In this document: positions 8,200 through 15,769 of the stretch, piece by piece | Layout of the letters: each line of letters starts with the position of its first letter | Numbering within the stretch: the stretch's first letter is position 1 | Source: Desulfocarbo sp964620595 | Lineage (GTDB): Bacteria; Desulfobacterota; Desulfarculia; Desulfarculales; Desulfarculaceae | Assembly: GCA_964620595.1 (NCBI GenBank) | Contig: CAZUHP010000011.1 | Span: 11,591-75,590 of the forward strand | Length of the DNA: 64,000 nt | Direction: 5' to 3' | Made by a program: the position numbers and the translations under genes | The notes under the pieces: generated by a model | Database searches by the model: none | Seen by the model: the letters and a program-made list of their open reading frames with translations, nothing else | What the model was told of the DNA's origin: nothing

Positions 8200-9401
8200 A
8201 CTGGAACTTCCCCCCCTCCTATGGCCTGCTCCCCGCCCCGGTGCTCCAGGCCCGGGCCGCCCGGGCCGGCCGGCTCTGCCGCCGCCAGGGCCTGGCCGGG
8301 CTGCTCCTCACCTACAACACCGACGTGTTCTACCTCTCCGGCACCATGCAGCAGGGCGCGGTGCTGGTGGACGAGGAGGGCCGGGCCCAGGTGTTCATGC
8401 GCCGCCACCAACAGCGGGCCCAGGCCGAGAGCCCGCTTCCGGTGACCCCGGTGGGCGGCTACAGCCAGATCGCCGAGATCATAAACGACCTGTTGCCCCG
8501 GGGCGCTCGGCTGGGGCTCACCCTGGACGTGATGCCCGCCCGCGAGTACCTGGGCTGGGAGGGAAGGCTGCCGGAGCTGGAGATCGTGGACGCCAGCCGG
8601 CCCTGGCTGGAACTGAAGGGCATCAAGGACGAGCTTGAGCTGGAAACCATGGCCCGGGCCGGCCGCCTCACCAAGGAGATATACGACGAGCTGCCCAACA
8701 TCCTGGCCGTGGGCAAGAGCGAGGCCCAGGCCGCGGGCGAGTTCCTGGCCCTGGCCATGGCCCGCGGCGGCCTGGCCCTGATGCGCGCCCGGGCCCCCTA
8801 CATGGACCTCTACGCCTGGCACCTGGTCTCCGGCCCGGAGGCGGCCTGGCCCAGCGCGGTGGACGCGCCCTTCAGCGGCCAGGGCCTGTGGCCCTCCTTC
8901 CCCCAAGGCGCCAGCCAAAAGCCCCTCCAGCCCCACCAGCCCATCATCGTGGACGTGGCCCTGTGCCTGGAAGGCTACCTCACCGACCAGACCCGCACCT
9001 ACTGCCTGGGCGCCGCCACCCCGGCCATGCGCCGGGCCCACGACTGCCTGAAGGCGGTGGAGGAAACCATCCTGGAGCGGCTGAAGCCCGGCGCGGTGAG
9101 CGGCGATATCTTCGCGGCCGCGGTGGAGACCGCCGAGCGCCTGGGCATGGGCCACGCCTTTTTGGGCCGGCCCGGCCACCGCATCCGCTTCGTGGGGCAC
9201 GGCGTCGGCCTGGAGCTGGGCTCGCCGCCCTACCTGCTCCAAGGCTCCCAGGAGGTGGTGCAGGCCGGCCAGGTCTATGCCCTGGAATTGAAGATGGTGC
9301 TGGAGGAGGGGCCGGTGGGCCTGGAGAACACGGTGGCCGTGAACCAGCAAGGCCCCCCCACCCTGCTCACCCCCATACCCAACCAGCTTTTCGAGCTATA
9401 G
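8196..9401 (+). CDS. M24 family Xaa-Pro peptidase
   Basis: A 401-residue creatinase-fold aminopeptidase. The N-terminal half is the creatinase-like domain (LCRRQGLAGLLLTYNTDVFYLSG). The C-terminal half carries the metal ligands: Asp in IIVDVALCLEGYLTDQTRTY, His in RFVGHGVGLELG, and Glu in ALELKMVLEEG and GLENTVAV. The GTG at 8196 is chosen because GGAGG lies 7 nt upstream and the start overlaps the M42 stop; the frame stays open further upstream only by chance in GC-rich DNA. Together with M42 it forms a peptide-recycling pair. Confidence 0.9.
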   Translation: MNWNFPPSYGLLPAPVLQARAARAGRLCRRQGLAGLLLTYNTDVFYLSGTMQQGAVLVDEEGRAQVFMRRHQQRAQAESPLPVTPVGGYSQIAEIINDLLPRGARLGLTLDVMPAREYLGWEGRLPELEIVDASRPWLELKGIKDELELETMARAGRLTKEIYDELPNILAVGKSEAQAAGEFLALAMARGGLALMRARAPYMDLYAWHLVSGPEAAWPSAVDAPFSGQGLWPSFPQGASQKPLQPHQPIIVDVALCLEGYLTDQTRTYCLGAATPAMRRAHDCLKAVEETILERLKPGAVSGDIFAAAVETAERLGMGHAFLGRPGHRIRFVGHGVGLELGSPPYLLQGSQEVVQAGQVYALELKMVLEEGPVGLENTVAVNQQGPPTLLTPIPNQLFEL

Positions 9402-9418
9402 GCAGCAGCCAAAAACCC

Positions 9419-9450
9419 GCGCCGCGCCGGCAGCCCGACGCGGCGCTTTT
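9419..9450 (+). terminator. Rho-independent terminator after the M24 peptidase gene
   Basis: A perfect 8-bp stem (GCGCCGCG/CGCGGCGC) with a 12-base loop followed by TTTT, 18 bases after the stop codon. It ends the 5663-9401 transcription unit. Confidence 0.75.
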
Positions 9451-9474
9451 CGCCGTCCCCTTCCCTGAATAGCG

Positions 9475-9546
9475 CGCCCCCGCCCCCCCGTCGCCCGCCC
9501 CCCCGTCGCCCCCCGTCGCCCGCGTCGCCCCGCCCCCCGTCGCGGA
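9475..9546 (-). repeat. G-rich repeat cluster, copy 2
   Basis: About six units of the GGGGGGCGAC family, G-rich on the minus strand, in the convergent gap between the M24 gene and the SAP-like gene. Confidence 0.85.
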
Positions 9547-9631
9547 GGCGAGCCATCCCTTGGGGACAGGCGGTCGTGACCTGTCCTCTCCTTGTCCAGC
9601 CTTTCGGGGGCTGGGGCGAAAAGCAAAGAGC

Positions 9632-9838
9632 CTAGCGCTTCTTCTTCAGGGCCGCGATGAGTTGTTCCTTGTTCATGCTGGAACGGCCGGGGATGTTGCG
9701 CTCCTTGGCCAGCGCATAGAGGTCTTTCAAGGTGCGGCGGGCATAGGGCAGATTCTTGGTGCTCTTGGGCGCGGCCTTTTTGGCGGACGTCCTCTTGCAC
9801 CCAGCCCTCTTTTTGGCAGGTGCCTTCTTGGCGGCCAT
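9632..9838 (-). CDS. Small basic protein with SAP/Rho-N-like domain
   Basis: A 68-residue, very basic protein. Residues 1-28 are a Lys/Ala-rich tail like those of histone H1-like proteins (MAAKKAPAKKRAG). Residues 33-66 look like a SAP or Rho-N helix-extended-loop-helix (RTLKDLYALAKERNIPGRSS, then MNKEQLIAALKKK), a DNA- or RNA-binding module. The ATG at 9838 follows a GGGAGG ribosome site. It is transcribed alone from the promoter at 9932-9960 with a leader of roughly 85 bases. A role as a nucleoid-associated or RNA-binding protein is inferred. Confidence 0.8.
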   Translation of the reverse strand: MAAKKAPAKKRAGCKRTSAKKAAPKSTKNLPYARRTLKDLYALAKERNIPGRSSMNKEQLIAALKKKR

Positions 9839-9931
9839 AAGTTTCCTCCCTTGGGCTGCCTCGAGGCCTGATTCATTCAGGCAGGAACCGTGTCTTGTTT
9901 CCCTATCAACCCCTTCCCTATTGAACACCTA

Positions 9932-9960
9932 ATCTAAGCTATTCTTGTATGAATGGTCAA
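9932..9960 (-). promoter_or_regulatory. Sigma-70-type promoter for the SAP-like gene
   Basis: On the minus strand, TTGACC and TTAGAT are separated by 17 bases, about 95 bases upstream of the start codon at 9838. Confidence 0.6.
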
Positions 9961-10036
9961 CCTTCCCGGACCGGGCCCCTTGTTTTCGCCCTGCGGGCCA
10001 GGGCAGCGGCGGGGCGGCGAGGTGCAGCGGGCTGGA

Positions 10037-10065
10037 TTGCGCCCTGTCCCCGCCTGGGCTATAGT
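10037..10065 (+). promoter_or_regulatory. Sigma-70-type promoter for the ubiD-ubiA operon
   Basis: TTGCGC and TATAGT separated by 17 bases, with the start of ubiD at 10101 and its AGGGGAGGAG ribosome site downstream. Confidence 0.65.
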
Positions 10066-10100
10066 GGGAACCACCCGAAACCAAGCCCAGGGGAGGAGAC

Positions 10101-11558
10101 ATGCAAGCCCCCGCGAGCATCGGCGGGTTCATCGAGGCGCTGCAGGAACGCGGCTGGCTCCGGCGCATCCAGGAGGAGGTGGACCCCTGCCTGGAGGTCA
10201 CCGCGCTCAGCGAGCCGGTGATGAAGGCCGGCGGGCCGGCCCTGTTGTTCGAAAAGGTGAAGGGCGCCCATTGCCCCCTGGCCATCAACCTTTTCGGCTC
10301 CCGGGAGCGCATGGCCCTGGCCCTGGGGGTGGAGGACCTGGACGAGATAGCCGGGCGCCTGCGCGGGCTCCTGCAAATGGAGCTGCCCCGGGGCCTGTGG
10401 GCCAAGCTGACCACCGCCCTGGCCGGGCTCAAGGAGCTGAGCGCCTTTGCCCCCAAGCGGGTCAAGGAGGCTCCCTGCCAGGAGGTGCGGCTCAGCGGCG
10501 AGGCGGCCTCCCTGGACCTGCTGCCCATCCTCACCTGCTGGCCCCAGGACGCGGGCCCCTTCATCACCCTGCCCCAGGTGATCACCGCCGACCCCGAGAC
10601 CGGCAAGCAGAACTCGGGCATGTACCGCCTGCAGCGTTTCGACGCCCGCACCACGGGCATGCACTGGCACCGCCACAAGGGCGGGGCCGCCCATTTCCGC
10701 AAGGCCAAGGAGCGGGGCCAGAAGCTGCCCGTGGCCGTGGCCCTGGGCGGGCCGCCGGCCGCGGTGTATGCCGCCTGCGCGCCCCTGCCCCCCGCCCTGG
10801 ACGAGTTCATGTTCAGCGGCTTTCTGATGGGCCGGCCGCTGCGGGTGGTGAAGTGCCTCACCAGCGATCTTCTGGTGCCGGCCGAGGCCGAGGTGATCCT
10901 GGAAGGCTACGTGGACCCGGCCGAGCCCTGGCGGCGGGAGGGGCCTTTCGGCGACCACACCGGGTTCTACTCCCTGGCCGACGACTACCCGGTGTTCCAC
11001 CTCACCGCCCTCAGCCACCGCCGGGACTTCGTCTATCCCACCACCGTGGTGGGCCGGCCGCCCATGGAGGACTTCTACCTGGGCCTGGCCACCGAGCGCA
11101 TCTTCCTGCCCCTGTTGCAGATGGTGCTGCCCGAGGTGGTGGACTACCACATGCCGGCCGAGGGCGTGTTCCACAACCTGGTGTTCGTGGCCATAAAGAA
11201 GGAATACCCCGGCCACGCCTACAAGGTGATGAACGCCCTGTGGGGCCAGGGCCAGATGATGTTCGCCAAGGTCATCGTGGTGGTGGACCACGAGGTGAAC
11301 GTGCAGGACCCCCAGGAGGCCTGGTGGGCGGCCCTCAACCACATCGACCCGGCCCGGGACCTGATCTTCAGCAAGGGGCCTGCCGACGCCCTGGACCACG
11401 CGGCCGAGCGGCCCTGGCTGCATTCCAAGCTGGGCATCGACGGCACCCGCAAGTGGCCCGAGGAGGGATTCGAGCGCCCCTGGCCCGAGCGCATCGAGAT
11501 GAGCGAGGAGGTGCAGCGGGCCGCCCTGGCCAAGCTCGAGAAGTGGGGACTGATCTAG
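10101..11558 (+). CDS. ubiD: UbiD family decarboxylase (probably menaquinone biosynthesis)
   Basis: A 485-residue prenylated-FMN-dependent decarboxylase. Family motifs include the N-terminal GWLRRIQEEVDPCLEVTA, the metal/prFMN region NSGMYRLQRFDARTTGMHWH near residue 175, and the catalytic Glu region EGPFGDHTGFYS near residue 280. It is followed after 83 bases by a UbiA-type prenyltransferase, the usual pairing for a quinone pathway. In an anaerobe that uses menaquinone, the decarboxylase of the futalosine route (MqnL-type) is the likely role. An aromatic-acid decarboxylase cannot be excluded from sequence alone. Confidence 0.88.
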   Translation: MQAPASIGGFIEALQERGWLRRIQEEVDPCLEVTALSEPVMKAGGPALLFEKVKGAHCPLAINLFGSRERMALALGVEDLDEIAGRLRGLLQMELPRGLWAKLTTALAGLKELSAFAPKRVKEAPCQEVRLSGEAASLDLLPILTCWPQDAGPFITLPQVITADPETGKQNSGMYRLQRFDARTTGMHWHRHKGGAAHFRKAKERGQKLPVAVALGGPPAAVYAACAPLPPALDEFMFSGFLMGRPLRVVKCLTSDLLVPAEAEVILEGYVDPAEPWRREGPFGDHTGFYSLADDYPVFHLTALSHRRDFVYPTTVVGRPPMEDFYLGLATERIFLPLLQMVLPEVVDYHMPAEGVFHNLVFVAIKKEYPGHAYKVMNALWGQGQMMFAKVIVVVDHEVNVQDPQEAWWAALNHIDPARDLIFSKGPADALDHAAERPWLHSKLGIDGTRKWPEEGFERPWPERIEMSEEVQRAALAKLEKWGLI

Positions 11559-11641
11559 GATCAAAGCGCGCGGCGGGGGAGCCCTCTCCGGGGCATCCCC
11601 CTTTTCCAGACCACCCAGAGGCACCCGAGCAAGCGGATACC

Positions 11642-12511
11642 ATGCAGCGCAGCCTGACCCAACCCATCCGCGACTTTGGCGAGCTGGTCAAGTTCAGCCA
11701 CACGGTGTTCCTGTTCCCCTTTGCCTTGAGCGCGGTGGTCCTGGCCCACGGGGTGCGGCCCCTCACCCTGGGCGTCATCTTCTGGACCGTGGTGGCCCTG
11801 GTGGCGGCGCGCAGCGCGGCCATGATCATGAACCGCATCGCCGACCGGCGCTTCGACGCCCGGAACCCGCGTACCGCCGGCCGCCCCCTGGTCACCGGCC
11901 GGGTGAGCCTGGGGCTGGCCTGGCTGTGGCTGTCCCTGGCCTGCGGGGCGCTGGTGCTGGCCGCGGCCATGCTCAACCCCCTGTGCCTGGCGCTCTCGCC
12001 GGTGGCCCTCGTCTGGATCCTGGGCTACAGCTTTGCCAAGCGCTTCACTGCCCTGTGCCATCTCTGGCTGGGCGCGGCCACCGCCCTGGCCCCGGTGGGG
12101 GCCTGGCTGGCGGTCACCGGCGCCTGGGACTGGCGGGTGGCGGTGCTGGCCGCGGCGGTGGCCTTGTGGGTGGCGGGCTTCGACGTGATCTACGCCTGCC
12201 AGGACATCGACTTCGACCGGGAGCACGCCCTGCACTCCCTGCCCGCCCGCCTGGGGCTGCGGCGCGCCCTGTGGGTGAGCCGCGGCCTGCACCTGGGCGC
12301 CATGCTCGGCTTTTTCGCCCTGGGGCCGCTCTTCGGCCTGGGCGGCATATACCTGGCCGGCGCCGGGGTGGTGGCGGCGGTGCTGGTGGTGGAGCAGCTC
12401 CTGGTGGCCCGCAAGCAGGCCAACATACCCATGGCCTTTTTCACCCTGAACGGCGTGGTGTCGGTCGGGTTCTTCCTGGTGTTGCTGACTGATCGGCTGG
12501 TAGGTGTTTGA
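11642..12511 (+). CDS. ubiA: UbiA family prenyltransferase (MqnP/4-hydroxybenzoate type)
   Basis: A 289-residue integral membrane enzyme with about eight hydrophobic helices. It attaches a polyprenyl chain to an aromatic acid. The two Asp-rich motifs that bind Mg-diphosphate are present: NRIADRRFDARNPRTAGRPL near residue 62 and DVIYACQDIDFDRE near residue 182. The ATG at 11642 is used. With UbiD just upstream it should supply menaquinone, the electron carrier used by DsrMKJOP, which is encoded in the next cluster. Confidence 0.9.
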   Translation: MQRSLTQPIRDFGELVKFSHTVFLFPFALSAVVLAHGVRPLTLGVIFWTVVALVAARSAAMIMNRIADRRFDARNPRTAGRPLVTGRVSLGLAWLWLSLACGALVLAAAMLNPLCLALSPVALVWILGYSFAKRFTALCHLWLGAATALAPVGAWLAVTGAWDWRVAVLAAAVALWVAGFDVIYACQDIDFDREHALHSLPARLGLRRALWVSRGLHLGAMLGFFALGPLFGLGGIYLAGAGVVAAVLVVEQLLVARKQANIPMAFFTLNGVVSVGFFLVLLTDRLVGV

Positions 12512-13153
12512 TTGCATCCCCTGGAGACAGACCTGCGCTACTTGGGCGTCTTGGAAAAGGCGGTGCAGATAGCGGCCGAGTTGGGCCCCCAGGCCGCGGT
12601 GCGCTACGTGCGCTCGTCCTACCACCTGCTTTCCAAGGTGTACCACCCGGACCTGCACCAGAAGAACAAGCAGGCGGCGGAAGCGGGGCAAAGGAGATTG
12701 AACGCGGTGAAGGAGCGGTTGGACAAGACCAGTGACGAGGAGCTGTCCCGCTTTCTGGGCGGCCAGACCCGGCCCGGCACCGGCCACCCCCGCATCCTGG
12801 TGGTGGAGGACGAGGACGGACTGAGGGAGAACCTGGCCGAACTGTTGGAGCTGGAGGGCTACCACGTGAAGACCGCGCCCAACGGGGTGCAGGGCATGGG
12901 CGCCCATCTCTCTTTCCGGCCGGAGCTGGTCATCACCGACGTGGTGATGCCCATCATGGACGGGGTGGAGATGGTGCGCCAGCTCCGCCAGCGGAACCCC
13001 AATCTGAGGGCCCTGTTCATCAGCGGCTTTTTCGGCACCCGCTCCATCCGCCACGAACTCATGGACGAGATCGAACGCTTCGGCTATCCCATGCTCTCCA
13101 AGCCCTTCAAGCCCAGCGAGCTGTTCGCCCTGGTGCGCCAGGCCCTGGGCTGA
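12512..13153 (+). CDS. J-domain-like plus response-regulator receiver protein
   Basis: A 213-residue protein with an unusual make-up. Residues 1-85 resemble a DnaJ J-domain: a helix (SSYHLLSKVY) followed by an HPD motif at 45-47, then a charged helix. Residues 94-212 are a CheY-like receiver: acidic pocket VVEDEDG (about 97-103), phospho-acceptor Asp143 in ITDVVMPIMDG, conserved Thr/Ser region ISGFF, and Lys in MLSKPFKP. There is no output domain. The start is TTG directly after the ubiA stop codon; no ATG precedes the receiver. J-domain proteins recruit DnaK, so phosphorylation could steer a chaperone; this is inference. Confidence 0.75.
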   Translation: MHPLETDLRYLGVLEKAVQIAAELGPQAAVRYVRSSYHLLSKVYHPDLHQKNKQAAEAGQRRLNAVKERLDKTSDEELSRFLGGQTRPGTGHPRILVVEDEDGLRENLAELLELEGYHVKTAPNGVQGMGAHLSFRPELVITDVVMPIMDGVEMVRQLRQRNPNLRALFISGFFGTRSIRHELMDEIERFGYPMLSKPFKPSELFALVRQALG

Positions 13154-13160
13154 GGCCGGC

Positions 13161-13256
13161 GGGCGACGGGGGGCGACGGGGGGCGGGCGACGGGGGGCGA
13201 CGGGGGGGCGGGCGACGGGGGGCGGGCGACGGGGGCGGGCGACGGGGGCGGGCTCG
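13161..13256 (+). repeat. G-rich repeat cluster, copy 3
   Basis: About nine units of the GGGGGGCGAC family in tandem, in the convergent gap between the receiver gene and dsrP. It is the longest tandem run of this family in the window. Confidence 0.88.
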
Positions 13257-13293
13257 AGCGGCCCGGCGGGCCTGGATTTCTCCACGGGAAAAG

Positions 13294-13315
13294 GCCCCCT
13301 CCACCGGGAGGGGGC
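13294..13315. repeat. Hairpin similar to the adjacent terminator
   Basis: A 9-bp inverted repeat (GCCCCCTCC/GGAGGGGGC, 4-base loop). Its arms are nearly the same as those of the terminator 30 bases further on, which suggests a local duplication. It could act as a second terminator for the plus-strand unit. Confidence 0.6.
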
Positions 13316-13345
13316 TGACAAGTAGTAGTGGGCCACGCGCCACTT

Positions 13346-13379
13346 AAAAGGCCCCCTCCCTGGCGGGAGGGGGCCTTTT
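13346..13379. terminator. Bidirectional terminator between the receiver gene and dsrP
   Basis: A perfect 15-bp stem with a 4-base TGGC loop, flanked by AAAA and TTTT, between convergent genes. It can end transcription from both sides, including the dsrMKJOP transcript 17 bases after the dsrP stop. Confidence 0.85.
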
Positions 13380-13396
13380 GGCGGTTGGGATCGGGC

Positions 13397-14584
13397 TTAG
13401 TGGGTGGCGGCCACATCGCCGGGCTTGAAGTCGCCGACCTCCTCCTTCACGCCGATGGCCACCTTGTAGAGCACGGTGAGGACCAACATGCCCAAGGCGT
13501 ACACGCCGAAGGTGATGACCAACTCCAGGCCGGTGGGCGCGTACTCGGTGATCTCGTGCAGGGGGTTGGGCACGAAGCCGCCGGAGATGATGCCCATGCC
13601 CTTGTCGATCCAGGTGCAGACGAACACCAGCACCGCGGCCACGCCCAGCACGGTTTCGTTCTTGCGGGTGCGGGGCACGATCAACAGGCCGATGGCCACC
13701 AGCCCGGAGATCATGGAGACCCACATCCAGGGCACCAGCATATTGTGGCCATGCAGGCCCCAGAACAGGTACTGCAAGTGGGTCTTGTGGCTGGGGATGT
13801 TGCTGTAGAAGACCGTGAAGAACTCCAGGGCGAAGAAGAACAGGTTCAGGATGAGGGAGTAGGTTACGATCTTGGCCAGGGTCTGGATGGCCTCCTTGCC
13901 CGGGTCGAACTTGGTGACCTTACGCACCAGGAGCGACAGCAGGATCAGCACCGAGGGGCCGGCGGCAAAGGCCGAGGCCAAAAAGCGCGGGGCCATGATG
14001 GCGGTCAGCCAGAAGCCGCGGCCGGGCAGGCCGGCGTAGAGGAAGGCCGTCACCGTGTGGATGGACACCGCCCAGGGGATGGAGAGGTAGATGATGGGCT
14101 TGATCCAGCCGGGCGGGGGCAGTTGCTTGCGCTCGGCCTTGAGCACCACCCAGCCCACCACCAGGTTGATGGCCAGGTACCCGTTCAGCACCACCATGTC
14201 CCAGAACAGCACGGAGTTGGGCGTGGGATGCAAGATGATGTTCATCAGGCGCATGGGGCGGCCAAGGTCCACTATGACGAACAGCAGGCACATGAGCACC
14301 GCCGGGATGGCCAGGAACTCGCCCAGGATGGTGATGCGGCCGAAGGCCTTGTAGTTATGCAGATAGAAGGGCAGCACCAGCATCACGGCCGAGGCCGCCA
14401 CGCCCACCAGGAAGGTAAGCTGGGCGATGTAAAAGCCCCAGGACACGTCCCGGCTCATGCCGGTGATCATCAGGCCCTTTTGGTACTGGATCATGTAGGC
14501 CACAAAGCCCGCTATGACGACCGCCAGCAGGAAGGCCACCCAAGCCCAGTAGTTCTTGCTTCCATAGACTGCTTTCTCAAGCAT
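13397..14584 (-). CDS. dsrP: DsrP, membrane quinone-interacting subunit of DsrMKJOP
   Basis: A 395-residue NrfD/PsrC-family protein with about ten membrane helices. It carries electrons between the menaquinone pool and the periplasmic DsrO/DsrJ subunits of the sulfite-reduction complex. The sequence from MLEKAVYGSKNYWAWV through GMSRDVSWGFYIAQLTFLVG and LGRPMRLMNIILHPTPNSVL is typical of DsrP. It is the last gene of dsrMKJOP, with its start 7 bases after the dsrO stop and a terminator just beyond it. Confidence 0.95.
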   Translation of the reverse strand: MLEKAVYGSKNYWAWVAFLLAVVIAGFVAYMIQYQKGLMITGMSRDVSWGFYIAQLTFLVGVAASAVMLVLPFYLHNYKAFGRITILGEFLAIPAVLMCLLFVIVDLGRPMRLMNIILHPTPNSVLFWDMVVLNGYLAINLVVGWVVLKAERKQLPPPGWIKPIIYLSIPWAVSIHTVTAFLYAGLPGRGFWLTAIMAPRFLASAFAAGPSVLILLSLLVRKVTKFDPGKEAIQTLAKIVTYSLILNLFFFALEFFTVFYSNIPSHKTHLQYLFWGLHGHNMLVPWMWVSMISGLVAIGLLIVPRTRKNETVLGVAAVLVFVCTWIDKGMGIISGGFVPNPLHEITEYAPTGLELVITFGVYALGMLVLTVLYKVAIGVKEEVGDFKPGDVAATH

Positions 14585-14591
14585 AGCGACC

Positions 14592-15383
14592 TCACACTAG
14601 GTAGTAGACATTAGGCTGGGTGCCAAGCTCTGGCTTGCGCCTAATGCTGTAATTGGTCCTCAAGGCCTTGCGCACCTCGGAGCGGGGGTCGTTCAGGTCT
14701 CCGAAAAGGAGCTGCCCGTCCTTGGCCGCCTCCACGCAGGCGGGAAGCTTGCCCACTGCCAGGCGCTCGGCGCAGAAGTTGCACTTCTCCACCACGCCCT
14801 TGGTGCGGGTGGGGTATTCGGGGTTGGGCAGCTTGCCGTCCTTGAAGAAGGTGCGGGGGTCGGCGAAGTTGAAGCTGCGGGAGCCGTAGGGGCAGGCGGC
14901 CATGCAGAAGCGGCAGCCAATGCAGCGGTGCATGTCCATCATCACGATGCCGTCGCTGGCGCGCTTGAAGGTGGCCTGGGTGGGGCACACCCGCACGCAG
15001 GGCGGGTTCTCGCAATGGTTGCACATGACCATCACCGGCTTTTCCCGTATCTCCGCCGGTATCATGCGGTTTTCTTTCTCGGTGAAGGCATGCTCGAACT
15101 GGGTGGGCCAGATCCACTTGATGTTCTGCTTGGAGTGGATCGTGGGCACGTTGTGCGCCTTGTGACAGGCCTCCTGCAAGGCCCAGCCGTCGGCCTCGCT
15201 CTCGAACTTCTTGAGGTCCACCACCATGGCCCAGTGGGTTCCCTGCAAGGCCTGGGGTGGGCGGTACATTTGGGCCGCGTCCACCTGGCCGGGCAGCACC
15301 AGCTCGAAGACCGCCTTGCCGCCCAGGCCCATGGCGGCGGAAAGGCCGGCTATCTTAAGAAACTCTCGTCTGTTCACCGCCAT
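14592..15383 (-). CDS. dsrO: DsrO, periplasmic iron-sulfur subunit of DsrMKJOP
   Basis: A 263-residue ferredoxin-like protein exported by the Tat system: the twin-arginine motif NRREFLKIAGL is near the N-terminus, followed by a hydrophobic segment. Cysteine motifs for several [4Fe-4S] clusters follow: CNHCENPPCVRVCP, CIGCRFCMAACPYGSRSF and CNFCAERLAVGKLPAC. It links the cytochrome DsrJ with the membrane protein DsrP. The ATG at 15383 is 6 bases after GGAGAG; a GTG three bases upstream is also in frame. The gene overlaps the end of dsrJ. Confidence 0.95.
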   Translation of the reverse strand: MAVNRREFLKIAGLSAAMGLGGKAVFELVLPGQVDAAQMYRPPQALQGTHWAMVVDLKKFESEADGWALQEACHKAHNVPTIHSKQNIKWIWPTQFEHAFTEKENRMIPAEIREKPVMVMCNHCENPPCVRVCPTQATFKRASDGIVMMDMHRCIGCRFCMAACPYGSRSFNFADPRTFFKDGKLPNPEYPTRTKGVVEKCNFCAERLAVGKLPACVEAAKDGQLLFGDLNDPRSEVRKALRTNYSIRRKPELGTQPNVYYLV

Positions 15384-15769
15384 CACTTACTCTCCTTCAC
15401 CTGCTCGGGCGTGAGGTGGCAGTCCCAGCAATAGGGCGACACCGCCAGGTAGTTATGGCACTGGTCGCAGAACTTCTTCTTGTCGTTGTGGCAAGCCATG
15501 CACTCGTTGGTAAGGCTCATGTTGTACTTCTTGCCACCCTTGCCCACATACACCCGGTCCATGTCGCGGACCACGGCGTTGCGCCACTCGTTGAGCAACT
15601 GCATGTGGGAGGTACGCATGTAGGCGGTGTCCTCCACGCACACCTTGGCGGTCTTGGGCAGCTCGGGTTTGGGCACCGGGGCCGCTTTTCCGATCTGCCA
15701 CCACAACGGCAGGGTGAAGATGGCCACGAAGATTACTAAGCCGGTGATAATCTTGCCTGCGTTATACAT
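15383..15769 (-). CDS. dsrJ: DsrJ, triheme cytochrome c subunit of DsrMKJOP
   Basis: A 128-residue protein with an N-terminal membrane anchor (about residues 7-24) and three heme c sites: CMACH, CDQCH and CWDCH. This is the small triheme cytochrome of the complex, located on the periplasmic side. A further Cys upstream of the hemes (KVCVED) matches the position of the unusual axial heme ligand described for DsrJ proteins. Start and stop codons overlap those of dsrK and dsrO, showing tight translational coupling. Confidence 0.95.
   Translation of the reverse strand: MYNAGKIITGLVIFVAIFTLPLWWQIGKAAPVPKPELPKTAKVCVEDTAYMRTSHMQLLNEWRNAVVRDMDRVYVGKGGKKYNMSLTNECMACHNDKKKFCDQCHNYLAVSPYCWDCHLTPEQVKESK

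Noticed and set aside
13161..13256. CRISPR array
   Set aside because: The units are 7-10 bases long, tandem and without unique spacers; no cas genes are present.
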